Below, one piece after another: positions 10,840 through 20,555 of a stretch of 64,000 bases of DNA; position 1 is the stretch's first letter; the number at the start of each line of letters is the position of its first letter. Location: assembly GCA_037954235.1 (NCBI GenBank), contig JBBMOA010000001.1:29909074-29973073 (forward strand). Direction: 5' to 3'. The position numbers and the translations under genes were made by a program. Origin of the DNA: Aulostomus chinensis (taxonomy: Eukaryota; Chordata; Actinopteri; Syngnathiformes; Aulostomidae). The notes under the pieces are model-generated. The model did no database searches. It worked only from the letters and a program-made list of their open reading frames with translations, and was not told the origin of the DNA.

Positions 10840-12590
10840 ATGCTACAGTGATGTAATGAGAGTTGCTACTAACCTAAGAAATGATGCCACAGTGATGGGG
10901 TGAGAGTTGCTACTAATCTCAAAATGATGCTAAAGTGATGTAATGAGAGTTGCTACTAACCTAAGAAATGATGCTACAGTGATGTGGTGAGAGTTGCTAC
11001 TAACCTCAAAATGATGGTGACAGTCATGTAGTGAGACTTGCTGCTAACCTTAAAATGATGCTGACAGTGATGTCGTGAGAGTTTCTTTGAACCTCAAAAT
11101 GATGCTACAGTGATGTAATGAGAGTTGCGACAAACCTAAGAAATGATGCCACAGTGATGTAGTGATAGTTGCTAAAAACCTCAAAATGAGGCTCCAGTAA
11201 TGTCGTGAGAGTTGCTACTATCCTCAAAATGATGCTAAAGTTATATGGTGAGAGTTGCTACTAATCTCAAAATGATGCTGAAAGTGATGTCGTGAGAGTT
11301 TCTACGAACCTCAAAATGATGCTACAGTGATGTAGTGAGAGTTGCTTAAAATCTCAAATGATGCTACAGTGATGTAGTGAGAGTTGCTACGGACCTCAAA
11401 ATGATGCTCCAGTGATGCAGTAAGAGTTGCTTAAAACCTCAAAATGATGCTGACAGTAATGTAGTGAGAGTTGTTAAGAACCTCAAAATGATGCTACAGT
11501 GATGTGGTGAGAGTTGATAGTAATTTCAAAATCATGCCAAAGTGATGTAATGAGAGTTGCTACTTACTTAAGAAATGATGCTACAGTGATGTGGTGAGAG
11601 TTGCTACGAACCTCAAAATGATGCTAAAGTAATGTGGTGAGAGTTGCTACGAACCTCAAAATGATTCTACAGTGATGTTGTGAGAGTTGCTACGATCCTC
11701 AAAATGATGCTACAGTAATGTATTAGGTTGCTAAAAACCTCAAAATGATGCTCCAGTGATGCAGTAAGAGTTGCTTAAAACCTTTAAAAATGATGCTGAC
11801 AGTCATGTCGTGAGAGTTGCTACTATCCTCCAAATGATGCTACAGTGATGTCGTGAGAGTTGCTAAAAATCTCAAAATGATGTGACAGTGATGTAGGAAG
11901 AGTTGCTAAAAACCTCAAAATGATGCTGCAGTGATGTAGTGACAGTTGCTTCTAATCTCAGAAATGATGCTAAAGTGATGTGGTGAGAGTTGCTAAAAAT
12001 CTCAAAATGATGCTCCAGTGATGCAGTGAGAGTTGCTTAAAACCTTAAAATGATGCCACAGTGATGTGGTGAGAGTTGCTAAAAACCTCAAAATGATGCT
12101 GACAGTGATGTAATGAGAGTTGCTACTAACCTAAGAAATGATGCCACAGTGATGGGGTGAGAGTTGCTACTAATCTCAAAATTATGCTAAAGTGATGTAA
12201 TGAGAGTTGCTACTAACCTAAGAAATGATTCTACAGTGATGTGGTGAGAGTTGCTACTAACCTCAAAATGATGGTGACAGTCATGTAGTGAGACTTGCTG
12301 CTAACCTTAAAATGATGCTGACAGTGATGTCGTGAGAGTTTCTTTGAACCTCAAAATGATGCTACAGTGATGTAATGAGAGTTGCGACAAACCTAAGAAA
12401 TGATGCCACAGTGATGTAGTGATAGTTGCTAAAAACCTCAAAATGAGGCTCCAGTAATTTCGTGAGAGTTGCTACTATCCTCAAAATGATGCTAAAGTTA
12501 TATGGTGAGAGTTGCTACTAATCTCAAAATGATGCTGAAAGTGATGTCGTGAGAGTTTCTACGAACCTCAAAATGATGCTACAGTGATGT
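10840..12590 (+). repeat. tandem duplication, 1,257-bp offset
   Basis: The ATGGTGACAGTCATG monomer at 11014 recurs at 12271, and GTGATGTCGTGAGAGTTTCTAC at 11284 recurs at 12541. Both give an offset of exactly 1,257 bp with the same monomer order between, so this is a recent unit of about 29 monomers. A related run starting near 10066 suggests a third, partial copy. Confidence 0.8.
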
Positions 12591-13418
12591 CGTGAGAGTT
12601 GCTCCTAACCTAAAAATGATGCTTACAGTGATGTCGTTAGAGTTGCTACTATCCTCCAAAATGATGCTTCAGTAATGTAGTGAGAGTTGCTACTATCCTC
12701 AAAATGATGCTGAAAGTGATGAAGTGAGAGTTGCTACAAACCTCAAAAGGATGCTGACAGTGATATAGTGAGAGTTGCTAAAAACCTGAAAATGATGCTA
12801 CAGTGATGTGGTGCAAGTTGCTACTAATCTCAAAATGATGCTACAGTAATGTAATGAGAGTTGCTACTTATTTCAAAATGAGGCTCCACTGATGTAATGA
12901 GAGTTGCTACTAACCTAAGAAATGATGCTACAGTAATGTAGTGAGAGTTACTACAAAATTAAAAATAATGGTGACAGTCATGTAGTGAGACTTGCTCCTA
13001 ACCTTAAAATGATGCTGACAGTGATGTCGTGAGAGTTTCTACGAACCTCAAAATGATGCTACAGTGATGTAATGAGAGTTGCTAGTAACCTAAAAATGAG
13101 GCTCCAGTGATGTCGTGAGAGTTGCTACTATCCTCAAAATGATGCTAAAGTAATATAGTGAGAGTTGCTACGAACCTAAAAATGATGCTACAGTGATGTA
13201 ATGAGAGTTGCTACTAACCTAAGAAATGATGCTACAGTGATGTCGTGAGAGTTGCTACTAACCTGAAAATGATGGTGACCGTCATGTAGTGAGAGTTGCT
13301 AAAAACCTCAAAAGGATACTGACAGTAATGTAGTATCCTTGCTAAAAACCTGAAAATGATGCTACAGTGATGTGGTGAGAGTTGCTACTATCCTCCAAAT
13401 GATGCTAACAGTCATGTG

Positions 13419-13914
13419 AGCTTCATCAAGACCCAGGCCTCTATTTGTGGTCATGCATCATTGTTGCTGACCAATGGTCCAACTTCATCAGTCAGTCAGT
13501 CAGAGACATTAGCATTTGTCGGCCTGGCCTGCTGCCAAAGACTAACACTGCTTTAGTTGATTTACCTGTGCAGCCATGTCACACTCCTCTCGGCCACCTC
13601 CAAGGTCAGACGTCAGGTTAAACCAGCCAATGGCGGAAGAATCACTCTCAGAATCTGAAGCGCTCGTAGCTGCAGGGTTTTTCCACACAGCTTCTGTTGA
13701 GAGACAAAGTCCATCACTTGATTAACTCTCACCAACAGAAATGTGCAGTTTTCCACTCAGGACAGCTGCTGCATGCTGCTGTTTGTAAAAAGAAGGTCCA
13801 GTGGATCCGTTCAGTTCTACATTATTCAGCAGAGAGATGTCACCATTGAATAATGACCATATTTCCTAAAATTATAGCTCAACCACAGAGGGACCAGGCT
13901 ACTAGAATGACCTC
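13419..13914. other. unique sequence between satellite and transposon remnant
   Basis: About 500 bp of non-satellite DNA. A CAGTCAGTCAGTCAG short repeat lies near 13490. On the minus strand a stop-free stretch near 13560-13690 ends at a donor-like CAG|GTAAAT and could be a further, unrecognisable piece of the neighbouring hAT gene. I cannot support a gene here. Confidence 0.4.
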
Positions 13915-14994
13915 TGTTTACTAGAAGTGCTTCTCCTATGGTGGTGAACTCCTCAGCTGTCAGTGGAGTCAAATCTGTCTTAGAGAGGCCAGAGGTTCCC
14001 ACACTGGTTCCCTCTCATCATGCAGCCCTGACAGCTGTGTGTGCTGTTCCAGCGTGTTGGCACCTCACTGATGAGTTTCAGGGTTGGCCCTCCCATCTGT
14101 TGCTGCACCTGAGCCAGCTTCTCCTTGGCTGTAGTGCTGATCTGAAGGATGTGACAGTGTTCCTGGCTTTGTGTCTGATGATGGAAGTGGGGATCTGATC
14201 ACAGGATTTTCTGACTCCTAGATTCAGACGATGTGCAGTGCAGACTGAGTGGTGAATTTGGAGCTGTCTAGTGGATGCTGTCATGTTTGGTGCTGCGTCG
14301 CTCACAAGACACTTGACTTTGTTGGTGATGGCCCAGTCCTCCATCAGGCCTCTTTGGACTGGGGCCAAACTGTCAGCAGGGTGACTTTGTGGAAAGTCTT
14401 GCACTCCCAACACATTCATTCTCACTAATGCAGTGACAGGTCAGAGCCAAGGGAGCCTCCATGTCCACAGATGTCCACATGGCAGCTGGACTTCCTTTTT
14501 CACTCCTTCCCGTTCCTCCTGGTACTTTTTGGCCACCGTTTGTTTGATGGTCTGAAAATGACACCCAGAGTAAATCAATACATTGAAATTAGAGATGAAA
14601 TAAACTGGAGATATCAACGACTGCTTTAGATCATTTCCACACAAACCTTTCTGGTTGGCAAACATATGAGGCTCAAGGACCTGAACCAGTTCCCTGAACC
14701 CTTCCCTCTCAACAGTGCTGAGGGGCTGGCAGTCCTTCAGGATGAAATTCAGCAGAGCCTCATCCAGCATCTGCTTCCTGGAAGCTGGATGGTTAAAGAT
14801 GAAGGAGAGAAGAAATGAATCGGAATTAATGATCAATGAAGCAACTGTGAGTCAGTTGGAGAGTGGCTGTATACCTGAGTTCATCCTGGTGGATCTGGGA
14901 CTTCATTCTCATGCCTGGCCCCATCATGCCTCAGCACTGAAGAGGTGCTTTTGTTGAGATGAGACGCTTCTGTCCAACAAATGCCACATTCAAC
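13915..14994 (-). mobile_element. decayed BED/hAT transposase gene (ZBED1-like)
   Basis: On the minus strand, pieces of a hAT transposase appear in order. A BED zinc-finger half at about 14990-14895 (CGIC ... STSSVLRH ... ARH) follows a TTTTCTGCAG acceptor. Next, at about 14790-14650, comes a segment with LNFILKDCQPLSTVE and GFRELVQVLEPHMF, then TIKQTVAKKYQEER at about 14551. The core follows from about 14470: MWTSVDMEAPLALTCH, then LMEDWAITNKVKCLVSDAAP and AHRLNLGVRKSCDQI. LKLISEVPTRWNS and REPVWEPLASL complete it. A GTTTGT...TTTTCAG gap of 95 bp between the second and third pieces looks like an intron, but its splicing would break the frame. Frameshifts separate several pieces, and no full frame survives. 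It sits next to, and divergent from, the zinc-finger gene. Confidence 0.85.
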
Positions 14995-15289
14995 CTGCAG
15001 AAAAGAACATGAGTACTCAGCTAAAAGTTCCTTTCTTCATGGTGACTGGTGTTTCTTAGTCTTAGACCACCAGGTTTCCAATGAGGTGTATCGGATACGT
15101 TGTTGTGTGCCGCTGAAATCCGTCCAATTCCGGCGTTGTTTCCTCATGAAATATGTTTGCCTTAAAGCTCATTAAAGTGTTGAACCACAATATCGTTCAC
15201 CATAACTTAGTCAACTTCAAGATAACCTACTTCTACATTCCAGTCCCGGCTGCTCCTGTTCTGCTGCAGTCCAGAAAACAACAACCCGA
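14995..15289. other. sequence upstream of the hAT remnant
   Basis: This stretch lies upstream of the BED exon and may contain its intron or 5' part. Short open frames cross it on both strands, but none resembles a known protein. Confidence 0.4.
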
Positions 15290-16116
15290 TACAATTGGCG
15301 CTCCTTCCCACAGCTCCGGCCCGGATCCGCATGATTCCGCTGACTGACTGGGAGACGCGCTCCCTCCAGAGTGGCACAGCCCGATGGGGGTCCTTATCTG
15401 GCACGGGGGCGTAAAACAGGTGCGACTGGAAAGCCTGGTTTATTCTGCGTCGAGGGAACGCGTTGCTCTGCAATTCACCGCCAAGCCGCTAGGGGGTGTG
15501 GCTTTGTCTTTGTATTGTTTACGGGGCTCTTGTCGGATTCCTTGGTTTTCTTCCGGTCACAGACAACAATTGTTGGCCATTTGTCAGTCTTTGTAGTGCC
15601 GCCAATAATCCTTTCTTCGGCTTGGTCCATTTTTTCTTGACGCTTTCACCACAGAAACTTTGAAAATGGCGGTGTTGTTGTGCTGCGACTGAACCGGAAA
15701 TGACGTTCTGAGCGGACCAATTACAGTCCTCGACGTTGACGTCACCACGCGTTTACGCGACACGGAGGCAGGATTTTGTTGGGGTTTGCGTCGACGCGAC
15801 GCAGAAGCATAAATCAGGCTTTCGTGGTTTAGAATCTCACGCCAAGCCGGAGAACCAGGTCTTGAATCAGTCACGTGGTCACTGCCGGTCGGCGAGGCTT
15901 TGGACGTCACTAAATACGTCATCGATAACCGTTTTTCAAAACGAAATCCTGGATCACTCCACTCATCACTACCGCTGCTACCAGGTTAGCGAGTCTGGAG
16001 TGGCACAGAGAACAGAGCTTGGACTCTGCTCGTTTTGAAGAAGAAGAAGAAGAAAAGAAGCGGAAGGCCTCGGTCTTTGTCTCCTGAAGGCTGAGTGGCG
16101 CCGGTAGAACCTCAAC
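15290..16116 (+). promoter_or_regulatory. CpG-rich promoter region of the zinc-finger gene
   Basis: This stretch is CG-dinucleotide-rich compared with the satellite and the rest of the island, and leads into the first coding exon at 16117. It contains a full CRE, TGACGTCA, at 15737-15744; CRE-like GACGTCAC at 15903 and TACGTCAT at 15915; ETS-type ACCGGAAA at 15693 and TTCCGG at 15551; and an AAAATGGCGG (YY1-like) string at 15663. There is no clear TATA box, as in many CpG-island promoters. The start codon context is CCTCAACATGTGCG. The divergent hAT remnant lies on the other side, so the region could be bidirectional. Confidence 0.6.
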
Positions 16117-16381
16117 ATGTGCGCCACGCAGCTGCTGCGGGTGTCGGTCCAGGAGCGGATCCTCGCCGCCGCTGAAGACTTCCTGCTGCAGCTGGGAGAA
16201 GGAGACTCAGCGGCTGGAGTCCCGGTGCTGAGAGCGCTGCTCACCGAGCGGCTGGCGGCGGCCGCGGAGCAGATCGTGGCTCTGCTGGAGGAAACCGTGG
16301 CGGAGTACGAGCGGGAGAACCACCGGCAGAGGTTGCTGCTCGATGCCGTGCTGAAGCCCCGAGTCAGGCTGGACAGAGCAG
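16117..16381 (+). CDS. C2H2 zinc-finger gene, exon 1 (N-terminal helical domain)
   Basis: Codes residues 1-88 plus one base of codon 89. It starts MCATQLLRVSVQERILAAAE and continues through an alanine- and leucine-rich helical stretch with ALLTERLAAAAEQIVALLEE and an acidic/basic coiled-coil-like part ending PRVRLDRA. This N-terminal module followed by VEQLLVIKEEVPPE is one I recognise from many teleost C2H2 genes, where it precedes the finger exon. It is not KRAB or SCAN. The exon ends at GAGCAG|GTGAGT, a consensus donor in phase 1. Reading on past the donor would add unrelated residues to a stop at 16527, which supports the splice. Confidence 0.85.
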
Positions 16382-17191
16382 GTGAGTCCCCCCACACTGA
16401 CCAGGAGAACCGAGAGACCGCAGTCCTGCCAGCAAGTGTCTCCGGTCTGGTTGTGTCCGTAATCCGGGTCATTGTGCTCAGACCGTCTGAGCAGGAGTGG
16501 AACAACGTAGAAGTGTTTCGTAGTTGACGGCTATTCGGTGTTGGTGGAGCCTTAAAACCTCACCTGGCTCGGGACACGCTGGGCGCCATCTTGGCTGCTT
16601 CCTGACCAACAAGTAGATGGCGCTGTTTGGTTTCCAGGCTGCGTCCTTCCCGCCGTAGTTCTACTGCTTTTTGTATTTGTTTGGAAGAAAAAAACAAAAC
16701 TAAGAAACACGGAGAAACATCTCATAGGTTACACGTTACAAATTTTGTCCCAGCCAGAGTTTTCCTCAATTACTGGAAAGGAAAGGGACATTTCCTGATT
16801 ATTTTTAATAAACTAATCTTCGACCTTGGCTGACTGCATGTTGCTGTGTTTGGGTGGACTGACATGTTTAGCATCAGTACAGGTTCCCTCTGGTTCTAGG
16901 GACTGAACTCTCATTCTCCTACAGGGTCTCATTCTAGAAATGAACATTCTGACTAGCAGATGTGATCATGAATGGACAAAACCATTCAGCAGAGGGGACC
17001 TATGACCTTTGACCTGGGTGACACAACGTTGATCCAAGCATCTGAAGCCAGCGTTTCTGTTCCCAGTTTGCTGACTGGTCCTCAGTAGCAGGACGTCTCT
17101 TTTCATTGAGTTGATTTCTGTTTCTGTCTGTTGCTCCGCTGTTTCAGAGTCAAATGAAGAGATTTCTGATGTTGCTGTTTGTGTCCTGCAG
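16382..17191 (+). other. intron of the zinc-finger gene
   Basis: An 810-bp phase-1 intron running from GTGAGT to TTTGTGTCCTGCAG. It contains a GCGCCATCTTGGC (YY1-like) motif near 16580 and otherwise nothing I recognise. Joining the exons across it restores a continuous frame through codon GAT, giving DRA-D-VEQLL, as expected for this gene family. Confidence 0.8.
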
Positions 17192-18510
17192 ATGTGGAGC
17201 AGCTGCTGGTGATTAAAGAAGAGGTTCCCCCTGAGCTGCAGGACCCAGAGCCCCCCCACATTAAAGAGGAGTGGGAGGAGCTGTGGACCAGTGAGGAGGG
17301 AGGGCAGCTTCAAGGGCAGGAGGAGGCTGATATCACCACGTTCCCCTTCACTCTGGTTCCTGTGAAGAGTGAAGGGGACGAAGAGAAACCTCAGTTCTCA
17401 CATCTTCATCAGAGTCTAACTGAGGAGAACTTGAAAGAAGAGTCTCTGAGCAGCAACCCAATTCATCCTCTGAAAACAGAAGCTGATGGAGAAGAGTGTG
17501 GAGGACCAGAACCAGAACCAGAACCAGCCAGCAAGGTAGATCCAGATCCACTTGTACAACCCCAGACTGAAGACCAGATGTCAGACTCTTCTGAAGCTGA
17601 GACTGAAGTCAGTGAGGATGATTGGGTCAGACCTGATAACACGGCCACTTCTGAGCACAAGGAACCCTTTGGCTCAAGGAGGAATATGCTTCAGAAATTG
17701 AGCCCAGGACAGGAAGCGAGTCATTGCAGCTCAAAAGAACAAAAACTAAAGACTGGAAGAGAATCAGAGATCATCAGGAACGTGACCTTTGGTCCTTCTG
17801 AATCTGAGACAGAAGTCAGTGAGGATGAGCGTCCCTTTAGGTGCTCAAAGTGCAGTAAAGGTTTTAGTTACAGAAGGAATTTGGATGTACACATGAAAAC
17901 ACACACTGGAGAAAAACCATACCCCTGCTCAGTTTGCGGCACAGGGTTTTCAGAAAATGGATATCTAAAAAGACACATGAAGAGAACACATACTGGAGAG
18001 AAACCATTCCCATGCTCAGTTTGTGGCACCACATTTGCAGAAAAGTCAAGTGTGAAAAGACACATTAGGAGAGCCAATACTGGAGAGAAACCATTCCCAT
18101 GCGCAGTTTGCAGCACAAGATTTTCAGAAAGGGATTGTCTGAAAAGACACATTAGGAGAGCCCATACTGGAGAGAAACCATTCCCCTGCTCAGTTTGCGG
18201 CACAAGATTTTCAGAAAGGGGTTGTCTGAATAGACATATGAGAAGACATACTGGAGAGAAACCATTCGGCTGCTCAGTGTGTGGCAAAACATTCTCAGAA
18301 CAGGGACATCTGAAAAGGCACCTGAACGTGCACACTGGGGAGAAACCATTTCCCTGTGCACTTTGTGGCAAAAGATTCTCACAAAAGGGAAATCTGGGAA
18401 AGCACATGAAAACGCACACTGGGGAGAAACCATTCCCCTGTGCATTTTGTTGCAAAAGATTTTCAGAAAAAGGATGTCTGAAAAGACACATGAGGAGAAC
18501 ACACACTTGA
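17192..18510 (+). CDS. C2H2 zinc-finger gene, exon 2 (acidic linker and eight fingers)
   Basis: With exon 1 this gives a predicted 527-aa nuclear DNA-binding protein. Residues 89-300 are an acidic, proline- and glutamate-rich linker (LLVIKEEVPPE, PPHIKEEWEELW, repeated EPEPEP, and two SE-x-ETEVSEDD/E blocks). Fingers run from about residue 304 to 527: eight C-x2-C...H-x3/4-H units joined by TGEKPF/Y linkers. Finger 3 ends RRAN, so the last zinc-ligand His is Asn and it probably folds poorly. Helix positions -1, 2, 3 and 6 are monotonous: E at -1 in six fingers, G at 2 in five, R at 6 in six, and Cys at 3 in fingers 4, 5 and 8. The stop follows the last finger directly. The first downstream AATAAA is at 18989, inside a LINE fragment. 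An in-frame ATG at 17179 would give a 443-aa intron-retained form; the spliced model is preferred. I cannot assign an orthologue. Confidence 0.9.
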
Positions 18511-18904
18511 GAGACATTTGTCTTGCTGAATTAGTTGCAAAAACTTCCTAGATGAGGAAAACATGAAACAACACAACAGAAAAATGTCCTTTGTCCATTC
18601 TGTGTTGGTGTGACTCAAACTGAGTAGATAATGCAATTTATCATGGTCGTTCAGACCCAACTTGGAGGTTCTGGTTTTAGAAAGCGTTTTTCAGATAATG
18701 CAGCAGGAAATGAACTCAGTTAACCTGACATAATGGAGCCATCATTGGATATGACGGTGAGAGGGCTGATCTTATTTTCTCTGAGGTCACCATGGAAAGA
18801 TCCACCTGGTACCACTTACTGATCTTTATATTGACGTATTGATCACTGATCAAACACTGAATTATCTTTGAGTGTCTTCAGACTATCTTACATGAGTGTA
18901 TGTT
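18511..18904 (+). other. probable 3' UTR and flank of the zinc-finger gene
   Basis: Unique sequence after the stop codon. No AATAAA is seen in this stretch. If the transcript continues, the next signal is AATAAA at 18989-18994, which lies in antisense LINE sequence. Confidence 0.5.
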
Positions 18905-19290
18905 ATTGTTACGATGGTTTCTCTTCCTGGTTCCTGTCAATACATGTGCAGCTGTCAAGTCTTTAATCACTTGTTGGTGCAGCCTGATAATAAAGAATTA
19001 CAAAAGTCCAGCCTAGATGGAACTCATACATGGAGTTTTAGACAACTGCTGGCCTTCATCCAGCTTTATTGATAAATATAATTGAGTATCATCTGTGTAA
19101 CAATGGAAATTTATGGACTGTTTCCCAATAATATGACCTAAAGGAAGCATACATAAAGTGAAGAGTATTGGCCCCAGCACTGAACCTTGAGGAACACCGT
19201 GTTTAACTTTGGTTTGTATAGAAGATTTATCATGAACGTCTACAAACTGAAATCAACCTGATGAATACGATTGAAACCACTTTAATGTTC
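18905..19290 (-). mobile_element. non-LTR retrotransposon (LINE) reverse transcriptase fragment
   Basis: Translated on the minus strand, 19290 to 19010 reads through WFQSYSSG, a stop, FQFVDVHDKSS, then HGVPQGSVLGPILFTL and FHCYTDDTQLYLSIK. These are reverse-transcriptase palm motifs: the GxPQGxxLGP block and the catalytic YxDD, here YTDD instead of the usual YADD. A later piece, LDFCNSLLSGCTNK, follows from about 19000 after an apparent internal deletion, with stops. The fragment is a dead, truncated copy. The order and motifs fit an L2/Rex-type LINE of fish, but I cannot settle the clade. It lies antisense to, and just downstream of, the zinc-finger gene. Confidence 0.85.
18989..18994 (+). 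terminator. candidate polyadenylation signal
   Basis: AATAAA 479 bp after the zinc-finger stop codon and the first such signal downstream. It arises from antisense LINE sequence (the reverse complement of the CTTTATTAT codons). Further AATAAA hexamers lie at 19953 and 20037. Use of any of them is inferred only from position. Confidence 0.35.
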
Positions 19291-19837
19291 CCTGAATGCA
19301 CAGTTTAATCGTAATAATGGTACACTTCAGAATTAACGACAGCACATATACATTTGTTGTGTATGTACGCTGAACTTGAACAGTCCGTTGTCCCAATGGA
19401 GGCAAGTGAGAGTGAGGCCTGCAGCCAGACTACAAGGTCGGCTACAAGAAGGAGTTCTCCTGGAGGATAAACAATGGGGCAGCCGATAAGGAAGCTGTGG
19501 GTTTGGGCGGAGGAGCACACATTCCAATCTGTCTTCTCTTTCAGTCCAATCCAAATTGTAAAGTTAAATTTCTGGTCTTCAACATCACTCTCCTCTTTGC
19601 AGAGCGGCCAACTGCTCCGAGATGGTTTCCATCCTGGGTTTCAGTTCAAGAGTCTGTTGTTGCCCCGCTCTGCCAACCTCAGTCATTGCGTTGTCAATGA
19701 CTGAGGTTGTGTGAGCTGCACATCACATCAAGTGTTGATGCCCACCAAGGGGTGTCTTTTCAAAAAGAGGAATATTACGCCTCCATTTCACACAGACGAG
19801 ACGGCAAATTTGGCACATTTTCTGTCTAAAAAGGGCT

Positions 19838-19900
19838 GGAGAGAGATGGAGGTGAGGGAGGAGAGGAGACAGAGAGGTGGGGAAGAGAAGAGAGAGAGAC
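19838..19900 (+). repeat. GA-rich purine tract
   Basis: About 63 bases almost entirely of G and A (GAGAGAGATGGAGGTGAGGG and so on, through AGAGAGAGAC), with only a few T and C interruptions. Confidence 0.8.
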
Positions 19901-20542
19901 CAGACATTATGTTTGCTGCTCCATTTTGATTGTTGCTCTCCAGCTTCAGCTCAATAAAAACCTCTTCATCACATCAGTCCCATGTGGAGCTGCGTTGTTC
20001 CAACAACACTGAGCTCTCAGCTCATAGCAGTTCTACAATAAAGGTTCCAACACAACGTTCCATTGATCCATGAACAAAGCAGGCAGTGAGACCATGATGA
20101 TGTCACATCTGTCCACTGTCCAGATGTCAGAGCTGAAAATGATAGGATGCCATGTTCCCTTCAACAACAGTCCAGCAGAAAGCCACCATGAAGACCTGAG
20201 GAGGAGCAAGGCAGCTCACCACAGTCAGGAACTCCCAGTCACCTCAACAAGATTTCTGTCCACTCACGTTCAACCAGACCAGCAGATCACCTGCATCCCC
20301 ACTGCCTCACCACCAGAGGGTAGTAGAACATCAACTATAGAGGCTCCCACTGAGGAATGAACACCACCACCAGCAGACCGCTCTCCCTCCCTGACAGCAT
20401 TTAAAGGAGATGAATGATGGATCATCAAACTCCACCATTCACTGTTCCTCAGGGCCGCTCCCTCTGCTCTGACTCTCTTTGATTGTTTGTCTTTGTTTTA
20501 TTCAATCAAGTTGTTCCTCCTCTCTCTCTTCTTGCTGCTCTA

Positions 20543-20555
20543 CCCCCCCCCCCCC
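20543..20555 (+). repeat. C13 homopolymer
   Basis: A run of 13 C between TCTA and ATGTG. Its exact length is prone to sequencing error. Confidence 0.85.

Larger units (their letters stand above)
4219..13418 (+). repeat. satellite array, family 1
   Basis: About 9.2 kb of near-continuous 43/44-bp monomers (AGTTGCTACGAACCTCAAAA, TGATGCTACAGTGATGTAGT, GAG). Variants include ...CTAAGAAATGATGC, ...CTTAAAATCTC and ...TATCCTCCAAATG. Sub-blocks are duplicated, at 5868-9100 and 10840-12590. An A-run variant monomer occurs at 7111 and again at 8788. The array ends mid-monomer at ACAGTCATGTG and passes directly into unique sequence. Confidence 0.96.

Noticed and set aside
1366..13418. CRISPR array (regular short repeats)
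   Set aside because: Whole monomers, not just repeats, are conserved; there are no unique spacers and no cas genes. The window is eukaryotic, so this is a satellite.
16117..16527. Exon 1 as a stand-alone 136-aa gene
   Set aside because: A consensus donor at 16382 and the phase-matched acceptor at 17191 join it to the finger exon in the order known for this gene type.
17868..18506. 212-codon minus-strand frame opposite the zinc fingers
   Set aside because: A shadow of the repeated TGEKPF finger codons on the other strand.
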